Part shown: in pieces, positions 58,381-64,000 of the stretch
Position numbering within the stretch: the first letter of the stretch is position 1
Layout: every line of letters begins with the position of its first letter
NCBI GenBank assembly: GCA_035447605.1
Contig: DAOTHJ010000001.1
Location: 140,229 to 204,228, forward strand
From: UMGS1668 sp035447605
GTDB taxonomy: Bacteria; Bacillota; Clostridia; Oscillospirales; Ruminococcaceae
Direction of reading: 5' to 3'
Length of the DNA: 64,000 bases
Position numbers and translations under genes: made by a program
The notes under the pieces: generated by a model
What the model saw: only the letters and a program-made list of their open reading frames with translations
The model's database searches: none
What the model was told of the DNA's origin: nothing

Positions 58381-59604
58381 ATGCGGGAAGAATTTAAAAA
58401 GAAAAACCGGGGGCTGCATCTTCTGGTCTGGAAGCTGCTCAAACTGCCGCTTCGCCTTTTGCTGAAACTCAAACTCGGCTACCGCTACGAAAAAATCGAC
58501 AATCCGTCCGAAGCGTGCTTTGTCGTCTGCAACCACACCTCCAACTGGGATCCGCTGCTGGTGGCCGCGGCTTTTCGGCAGCAGATGTACTTTGTTGCCG
58601 GAGATCATCTCTCCCGGATGGGGTTCAAGAGCAGGCTGATCCGTTTTCTGGTCAGCCCGATCTTTCGCATGAAGGCCCGGACCGAGGCCCATTCCGCGGC
58701 CGAAATTCTGCACTGCATCCGCGCGGGATACAGCGTCTGCATCTTCCCGGAGGGGAGCTGCACCTGGGACGGCCGTACCGCCGCCGCCTACCCCGGAACC
58801 GGCCGGCTGGTCCGGAAATGCGGCGTCCCGCTCTATATCTACCGCATCGAGGGCGGCTATTTCAGCATGCCCCGCTGGACGTCCTTCGTCCGGAAGGGCA
58901 ATCTGGAGGGAACGCTCGCGGCGCAGTACACCGCCGGAGAGCTCGCCGCCATGACGAACGAGGAGGTCGACCGGCTGATCGCCGAGCACCTCGTCGCCGA
59001 TGGATATGCCTATGAGGCGGCTCACCCCTGCACGCGAAAATGCCAGCGTCGTGCGGAATCGCTTGAGGCGGCGCTCTATCTCTGCCCGGCCTGCGGAGAG
59101 GTCGGTACGTTTCATACAAAGGGCGACCGGATCACCTGCTCGGCTTGCGGCCTTGAGCTGGTTCTCGACGAGCAGATGAAATTCCGGAAACTCGGTGGAG
59201 GCGAGCCGCCGTTTTCCGACATCGGGGAATGGGTGCGCTGGCAGAAGGCCCGTACCAAAGCGCTCGGGCCGGAGTATGCGGCCCTCCCGCCGGAAACCTG
59301 TCTCACTTCGGATTCCGGCGTCCTGCTCTTCACCTACCTGCCCGGCGCTTCCAGGAGTCTCCCGCTCGGTTCCGGGACGCTCTCCCTCCATCCGGACCGG
59401 ATGGAATTCGAGTCCGAAGGCGGCAAGGTCTTTTCCTTTCCACTCTCCGAGCTCAGCGACATCTCGGTGCAGATGCGCTGCCGGATCGAATTTTGCTGCG
59501 CCGGCAGCTATTATGAAGTCCTGCCGGGGAGTTCCTCCTATTCCGCGCTCAAATATGCCCAGCTCATCGGCGCGATGAACGAAAAGACGCGGGTTATGAT
59601 TTAG
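58381..59604 (+). CDS. PlsC-type acyltransferase fused to a zinc ribbon and a C-terminal domain
   Basis: The 407-aa protein starts with a PlsC acyltransferase domain: NHTSNWDP (51-58, catalytic His and Asp) and FPEGSCTWDG (122-131). A zinc ribbon CPACGEVGTFHTKGDRITCSAC (235-256) follows, then about 140 residues of beta-rich sequence resembling a PH-like domain. PlsC enzymes acylate lysophosphatidic acid or related lipids at the membrane. The zinc ribbon and extra domain are not part of standard PlsC and may bind substrate or a partner. Confidence 0.85.
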   Translation: MREEFKKKNRGLHLLVWKLLKLPLRLLLKLKLGYRYEKIDNPSEACFVVCNHTSNWDPLLVAAAFRQQMYFVAGDHLSRMGFKSRLIRFLVSPIFRMKARTEAHSAAEILHCIRAGYSVCIFPEGSCTWDGRTAAAYPGTGRLVRKCGVPLYIYRIEGGYFSMPRWTSFVRKGNLEGTLAAQYTAGELAAMTNEEVDRLIAEHLVADGYAYEAAHPCTRKCQRRAESLEAALYLCPACGEVGTFHTKGDRITCSACGLELVLDEQMKFRKLGGGEPPFSDIGEWVRWQKARTKALGPEYAALPPETCLTSDSGVLLFTYLPGASRSLPLGSGTLSLHPDRMEFESEGGKVFSFPLSELSDISVQMRCRIEFCCAGSYYEVLPGSSSYSALKYAQLIGAMNEKTRVMI

Positions 59605-59677
59605 AGCACTCCTCGGATACTGCTTTCTCCCCAAAGGCAACATCCATTCGGCATATTTTTCGCCGAAACGATAAAAG

Positions 59678-59711
59678 AAACTGCCCGGAACAATCCTTCC
59701 GGGCAGTTTTT
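59678..59711 (+). terminator. Terminator after the acyltransferase gene
   Basis: AAACTGCCCGGAA pairs with TTCCGGGCAGTTT around CAATCC, followed by TTT. It lies between converging genes and may serve both. Confidence 0.85.
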
Positions 59712-59777
59712 ATAAATCATATTCTCTGGAAAGGATCTCTCTTTCCGAAGAATTTTCCGTGTCGTTTGCACAGGCCG

Positions 59778-60881
59778 TTATTCGGTCAGCAGCGTCAGAC
59801 GATCCAGACCGGCTCCCTCCAAAAAGGTATCGGCGCTGTAGGCGAAGAGCACCTGCTGGTAGTCGGAGACCCGGATCGCGGCAAGCATGCTGTCCGGGGC
59901 GGCGGCGAGGTCGATGAAGGTGATATGGGCATAGTGGTTTGCCAGAAACGGCATCCAGCTTTTCGCGGTCTCATCGCCGAAGACCAGCAGCCATTCTTCA
60001 TATGGGCCGTTTGTCTCGATCTCCGTGATCGGAGTGAGCCCGCCAAGCAGGATGTCCGTCGGGTCGTTCCATGCCGTCTGGCGGTCATACAGGCCCTCCT
60101 GCACCGTCCGGGTGCCATCCGCGGCCGTATGGGTCACGGTATATTCGCGTTCATACTGCGTATAGGCATACATAGCGATAAAATCGCCGGATGCGTACTC
60201 GCCGAGCGCGCCGGAAGCCAGGGAACCTTGAAATCCATGGGCCGCGTAGGCAATGTTGAAATCGGAAATCGGCCTCACGCGGAGATTCAGGGCGGAGGCG
60301 TATTCGCTGTAAACGTAATAGCCGCCGAGCGAGGTCAGGTTTTCTTCCGTATTATAATAAATATATTCGCTGCGGTGCGCAAAAAGGGACTGATAGACGT
60401 CGACGGTCACAGCCTTGCCGGAGAGATCCGCATAGACCTCGGAGATCATGTGGCGCTGGTTGTAAAGGCGGTCCGCCGCGGCGCTGTTGATCTCCTGCTG
60501 CTTGATGATGACCGCCGTCGGGATCAGCATGACGCAGGCGCCGGCTCTGTGATCCGAGATAAAATCCCCGATCGCATCCGCCGAGGCTTCGATCGTATCA
60601 GTCTCCGGCGCTTCGATATTTTTGAGCAGGGAGCCGTCCTCGCCGAGGAAGACGCCGTCGAACTCGCGCCGGCCGGAGAGATAGAGCAGGCGCACCGCGA
60701 GCTGAGAAAGCTTGTCTCTTTCAGGCAAATTTTCCGAGAGGAACGACTCGATCCCCACGGAAAAGCTGCTCGATGAAAGAGCTCCGAAATTCGGGATGGG
60801 AAACGCCTTCCCACTGAGCAGCGCGAGCACTCCGGAAACCGTAAGTACGGCGGCCAGAAACAGGGCGATTGCTTTTTTCAC
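59778..60881 (-). CDS. DHHW/AlgJ-like protein with degenerate DHHW motif
   Basis: The 367-aa exported protein (signal or anchor helix 4-23) aligns with DHHW-family partners of MBOAT transporters: FPIPNFGALSSSSFSVGIESFLSENLPERDKL, DGVFLGEDGSLL and SEYIYYNTEENLTSLGGYYVYSEYA. In active members the latter reads TDHHWTSLG, which holds the catalytic Asp-His-His; here it is TEENL (178-182). It is thus a probable pseudo-acyltransferase. It lies 38 nt downstream of the MBOAT gene on the same strand, the usual pairing. Confidence 0.8.
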   Translation of the reverse strand: MKKAIALFLAAVLTVSGVLALLSGKAFPIPNFGALSSSSFSVGIESFLSENLPERDKLSQLAVRLLYLSGRREFDGVFLGEDGSLLKNIEAPETDTIEASADAIGDFISDHRAGACVMLIPTAVIIKQQEINSAAADRLYNQRHMISEVYADLSGKAVTVDVYQSLFAHRSEYIYYNTEENLTSLGGYYVYSEYASALNLRVRPISDFNIAYAAHGFQGSLASGALGEYASGDFIAMYAYTQYEREYTVTHTAADGTRTVQEGLYDRQTAWNDPTDILLGGLTPITEIETNGPYEEWLLVFGDETAKSWMPFLANHYAHITFIDLAAAPDSMLAAIRVSDYQQVLFAYSADTFLEGAGLDRLTLLTE

Positions 60882-60919
60882 GGCGGCACCTCCTTTTCAA
60901 AATAATAATGGCGCTCCGG

Positions 60920-62239
60920 TCAGAGCAGATAGGCCGTGCAGAGGGCGAGCAGCACCGTGCTCATCACAAGGTCGTATGCGCCGCCCACAGAGGGGCTGCG
61001 GCGGCGGAGTTTATGAATGAGCACGCTCATGAAGTTGGTCAGCAGAACCGCGCCGGCGATCAGCGGGATCACGCTGCCGGAGATATCGTAGGCGGTCTCT
61101 GCCGTAGAAAAAATGGCGGAGAAGCCGAACATTGCACCGAAGTAGCGGAGCATCTCCCCGAGGGAATCCGCGGAGAAGATGACCATCGACAGCATCGTGA
61201 CGCAGAACGTGTAGATTCCGGTAAAGAACCGCGGGATGCGCTCCAGATAGCGGCCGAGGAACCATTTTTCCAGCAGGATGAACGCCGCAATATAGAGGCC
61301 CCAGACGATGAAATTCATCCGGATGCCGAACCAGACGCCGGCCAGCATGCAGACGAGCGAGGTATTGAGCGCATCCTGCAGCGGCGTCGGCTTTTCGGAT
61401 TTAAGATTATCATAGACATAATAATGGAAGAATTCCGTGACCGTCATGTTAAAACGGGAGAAAAATTCCGTGACCGAGGCGCTCTGGAACGGGAACCAGA
61501 AGTTCTTTGGCAGTTCGAGGCCGAAACAGAGGCCGAGCCCGCGGGCCATGTCGCAGAAGCCCGACAGATCAAAGAAGATCTTCATGGCAAAGGTGATCAT
61601 CACCATCCACGCGCCGACCACCGTCAACTCGTCCGCGGCTTTCAGATCCGCGCAGACCTGACCGATCGGCACCGACAGCAGCACATACTTTGCGAGGCCG
61701 CGGATAAATTTCACGAGCCCGTTGCCGATCTGTTCAAGCGTCGGCTTGGGAGGAATCGGCTTCTTCCAGAGATTGTCGATCCGCACCAAGGGGCCGCGGT
61801 AGAGCTTGGCGAAAAAACCAAGAAACAGTCCGAAACGGAAAAAATTTGTCTCATATTCCGCATCGTATTTATAGACGTCCACCAGATAGCCAAGCGAGGT
61901 GAAGGCGACGACCATTGTTCCCAGCGGAATCGCCCGGCCGGTGATCTGGTTGAGCGCGGAAAACAGAATCATGGCGCCGGCGTTTTCCATGATGCCGAAG
62001 ACATAGATCGCCTTGTGGAGTCTGGGGCTTCCCTCGGTTCTGCGCAGGCCTTCGGAGAGCGCATACTGCAAGACGAGCATCCCGCAGAAGATCAGAAACT
62101 GATCCGGCTGCGAGAGGCCGTAAAACGCAATGGAGATCAGAAACAGCGCGGCGCTTCTCCATTTCGCGGGCGTAATCAGAAAGAGCGCCAGGGAGACCGG
62201 CAGAAACAGATAAAGAAATGTAAGGCTGTAAAGCTGCAC
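60920..62239 (-). CDS. MBOAT (AlgI/DltB-like) membrane protein lacking both hallmark histidines
   Basis: The start is GTG 62239, with GGAGG 6 nt upstream; a long in-frame extension upstream has no protein character. The 439-aa protein has about 11 helices and aligns with AlgI/DltB. However, the FWRRWHISLS motif reads FFSRFNMTVT (259-268, His replaced by Asn264) and the LWHG motif with the catalytic His reads VWFG (302-305, Phe304). Active MBOATs carry acyl groups across the membrane using that His. The protein may have lost the reaction or use another His such as that in FFHYY (270-274). Confidence 0.82.
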   Translation of the reverse strand: MQLYSLTFLYLFLPVSLALFLITPAKWRSAALFLISIAFYGLSQPDQFLIFCGMLVLQYALSEGLRRTEGSPRLHKAIYVFGIMENAGAMILFSALNQITGRAIPLGTMVVAFTSLGYLVDVYKYDAEYETNFFRFGLFLGFFAKLYRGPLVRIDNLWKKPIPPKPTLEQIGNGLVKFIRGLAKYVLLSVPIGQVCADLKAADELTVVGAWMVMITFAMKIFFDLSGFCDMARGLGLCFGLELPKNFWFPFQSASVTEFFSRFNMTVTEFFHYYVYDNLKSEKPTPLQDALNTSLVCMLAGVWFGIRMNFIVWGLYIAAFILLEKWFLGRYLERIPRFFTGIYTFCVTMLSMVIFSADSLGEMLRYFGAMFGFSAIFSTAETAYDISGSVIPLIAGAVLLTNFMSVLIHKLRRRSPSVGGAYDLVMSTVLLALCTAYLL

Positions 62240-62523
62240 AGACGCCCTCCTCTTTTTTATGATTCCGGCAGCCGCCGGTCCGGGTATTTTTTGAAACCCT
62301 CCCGCCGCAAGATGCTTTCTTGCGCCGGAAAAACGGAAGTTGTTTTTTTTAAAGATGGCTCCTGTGCCCCGAAGTTTTCCGCAGCGGGAGCCTGTCCCCG
62401 GCCATGACCTTAGAGGCCGTTCTCTTGAAGAACGCGCACGGTTCTTTCCGTAAAGAAACGGTTCCCCCGAAGAAAGCTGAGGTCCCTTCTCCGGAACGCG
62501 AAGCCCGCCTTCCGGAGACAAAG

Positions 62524-63138
62524 CTATTTTGACGCGGCCCGAAGCTCCTCCGCGGCGCCGCGCAGTTCCTCCTCCGTCGTCAGAACGGCGAGCACCTCCC
62601 CGAGCGCATTGGCCGAGAGGCGTTTTGGCAGGCAATAGCGTTCGCAGATCTTTTCCCGAAGCAGGTGTGACCCCTTGCCGCCGGAAAGCCCAAGCTCATA
62701 AAGGCAGGCCTTGGAGAGCGGCGCCGGGCGCTCCTCTCCGGAGTCGGTTCCGACGCCGGCGGCCTCAAACGCGCGGCGGAGGGTCTCCGTATCCATGCCC
62801 TCCACGCCGAGGAGACCGGCTTTTCCGGCATGCACCTTGCGCTTCTCTTTGCCGGGGATATCCGGGATATAGATCTGCCGGATCTGATCCACAGGAATCG
62901 CCGAGGCGAGATATCCGCGGAGCTGAAAGCCAGCCGGGTCGGAATCCGTCAGCACGGCGATGCCGGTCCTGGCGGCAAGGGCGCGGATCATGGCGAGGCG
63001 CTCCTTATCGTTATAGATCCGGAAACCATCCAGCGCGAGGATATTCCCCTCCACCAGCTCAGAAAGCCGGATTTTATCGTATTTTCCCTCCACGATGAGG
63101 GTCTCTTTCAGTTTAAACGGTTTTTGTGACGGTTCCAC
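62524..63138 (-). CDS. rnmV: Ribonuclease M5 (5S rRNA maturation)
   Basis: The start is GTG 63138 behind GGGGGAG. The 204-aa protein has the Toprim domain: KETLIVEGKYDKIRLSELVEGNILALDGFRIYNDKERLAMIRALAARTGIAVLTDSDPAGFQLRGYL, with the catalytic Glu and DxD. It trims 5S rRNA precursors in Bacillota. It starts 2 nt after the holA stop and is translated from a site within holA, so both are in one operon. Confidence 0.93.
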   Translation of the reverse strand: MEPSQKPFKLKETLIVEGKYDKIRLSELVEGNILALDGFRIYNDKERLAMIRALAARTGIAVLTDSDPAGFQLRGYLASAIPVDQIRQIYIPDIPGKEKRKVHAGKAGLLGVEGMDTETLRRAFEAAGVGTDSGEERPAPLSKACLYELGLSGGKGSHLLREKICERYCLPKRLSANALGEVLAVLTTEEELRGAAEELRAASK

Positions 63139-63140
63139 CT

Positions 63141-64000
63141 TCAGCTCCCCCGCCCGGCCAGAAATAATCTGCCGACGGCCTCTTCCAAAACCGTCCGCGG
63201 GTCCGTACCGGTGCTTTTGATCTTTCTGTCGGCTGTGAGCAGGATATCCAGCATCCCGGAGAGCGCGGCCGCGCTGTAAAGAGAGCGATTCCGCATCGCG
63301 CGCTCGGCGATGAATTCCCGCCCCGCATAGGACTGCGGCCAGTCCTTCGCCATGTCGGATTTTGTCTTTCCGCCGACGGCGGCGCACCTTGCCCGGAACA
63401 GATCGACATAGGCGCCGGAGAGATTTGCCAGAATGGAGGAAGGCTCCTCCCCCATCGCGCAGAGCTCGTCGATCACAGCGAAGGCGCCGGCAAAATCGCC
63501 GCCTTTCACCCGGTCGGCAAGGTCATAGATCCGCGCATCCGGTGCCTCGCAGGTCACCTTTTCGAGGATCTCCTCCGTCACATTCCCGCCTTTTGCGTAT
63601 TCGGCGGCCTTTTTAGCCTCGCCCCGCACGACGGCGCTGTCCGTTCCGCAGCGGGAGATAAGCGCATAGGAGATTTTTCGATCCATCGAGGCCCCGTGAG
63701 CTTCAGCCTCCGATTCCGCCAGCCGGCAGAGTTCGGCGGTCGTGTACGGCTCGCACAGGATGATGCCCCCGCCTTTTTTATCGATCAGTCTCCGGAAGGA
63801 GGCGTATTTTTCGAGCTTCTTTTTATCCTTTTTGGGCTCGGCATCTATGACGTTATAAAGAAAAACCGCCGTCGCGCCGTTTTCGGCACAGAGCTCGGTC
63901 ACAAACTGCTCGAGCTTGCCGCGCTCAGTAGGGCTCAGCTTTTCGAGCGGCAGATCTTCCGCAAGGACGGGCGGCTGACGCTGGCCGACGGGACGCTGGC
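63141..64000 (-). CDS. holA: DNA polymerase III delta subunit (partial)
   Basis: The frame is open from the right window edge to the stop at 63141, giving the last 286 residues of HolA; the N-terminus lies outside the window. Seen are LAEDLPLEKLSPTERGKLEQFV, FLYNVIDAEPKKDKKKLEKYASFRRLI, EAHGASMDRKISYALISRCGTDSAVVRGEAKKAAEYA, and a C-terminal helical domain ending ILLTADRKIKSTGTDPRTVLEEAVGRLFLAG. It loads the sliding clamp in the clamp-loader complex. No internal start needs to be assumed. Confidence 0.9.
   Translation of the reverse strand, partial: QRPVGQRQPPVLAEDLPLEKLSPTERGKLEQFVTELCAENGATAVFLYNVIDAEPKKDKKKLEKYASFRRLIDKKGGGIILCEPYTTAELCRLAESEAEAHGASMDRKISYALISRCGTDSAVVRGEAKKAAEYAKGGNVTEEILEKVTCEAPDARIYDLADRVKGGDFAGAFAVIDELCAMGEEPSSILANLSGAYVDLFRARCAAVGGKTKSDMAKDWPQSYAGREFIAERAMRNRSLYSAAALSGMLDILLTADRKIKSTGTDPRTVLEEAVGRLFLAGRGS

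Noticed and set aside
1..64000. CRISPR arrays, rRNA genes, insertion sequences with transposase
   Set aside because: No regularly spaced repeat series, no rRNA core sequences and no DDE transposase gene were found; the only mobile elements seen are the serine-integrase island and the MITE-like repeats.

Overview
The window reads as one chromosomal segment of a moderately GC-rich, endospore-forming anaerobe of the class Clostridia, probably Oscillospiraceae/Ruminococcaceae-like. Support comes from spoIVA (47828-49312), an alpha/beta small acid-soluble spore protein (9435), a DUF1540 protein, strong AGGAGG-type ribosome sites, sigma-A promoters of the TTGACA-17-TATAAT type, and Bacillota families such as DUF2508, the DUF2975/YozG pair, RNase M5 and a SpoVB-like flippase. 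No rRNA operon and no CRISPR array were seen.

Layout. 1-9.7 kb: the start of a leftward gene behind a structured leader, a 20-residue Cys/Arg-rich microprotein, an Lgt-like protein with a metalloprotease lipoprotein, an HTH regulator, a structured non-coding RNA, a C39-like lipoprotein, a DUF1003 protein and a spore protein. 9.8-17.2 kb: a copper-storage-type Cys protein, a glycosyltransferase, an MBL hydrolase, an AbrB/acyltransferase-3 operon ending in a decayed gene, a YdeI protein, tRNA-Pro and gdhA. 17.3-24 kb: RNase P RNA, a zinc alcohol dehydrogenase and a four-gene BMP-type nucleoside ABC importer operon.

24.38-36.84 kb is a 12.5-kb integrative element. It is bounded by a 12-bp direct repeat, with a large serine recombinase at its right edge. 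The cargo is a type I restriction-modification locus: a 67-aa Cys protein, a single-TRD HsdS-like protein, hsdM, rhuM, full-length hsdS, a DUF2188 protein, an HAD phosphatase, hsdR and a YgjP-type metallopeptidase. The gene order and tight overlaps suggest one co-expressed defence module with several accessory proteins of unknown role.

36.9-64 kb is core again: a leftward tsaE-tsaB-rpiB-upp-ruvX operon (tsaE apparently starts at ATT), a SEDS protein, a ROK glucokinase, an ABC exporter whose permease carries a giant coiled coil, a phosphatidylserine-synthase-like enzyme, spoIVA, a DUF2975/HTH pair, a SpoVB-like flippase, a MATE transporter divergent from a small membrane protein with two LexA-like boxes between them, a sigma factor, an AraC/PocR regulator between two MITE-like repeats, a PlsC/zinc-ribbon protein, a DHHW/MBOAT pair in which both partners have lost their hallmark catalytic residues, rnmV, and holA running off the right edge. 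Long antisense ORFs (up to 660 codons) lie opposite many real genes and were left out. All calls come from reading the sequence; no database search was possible.
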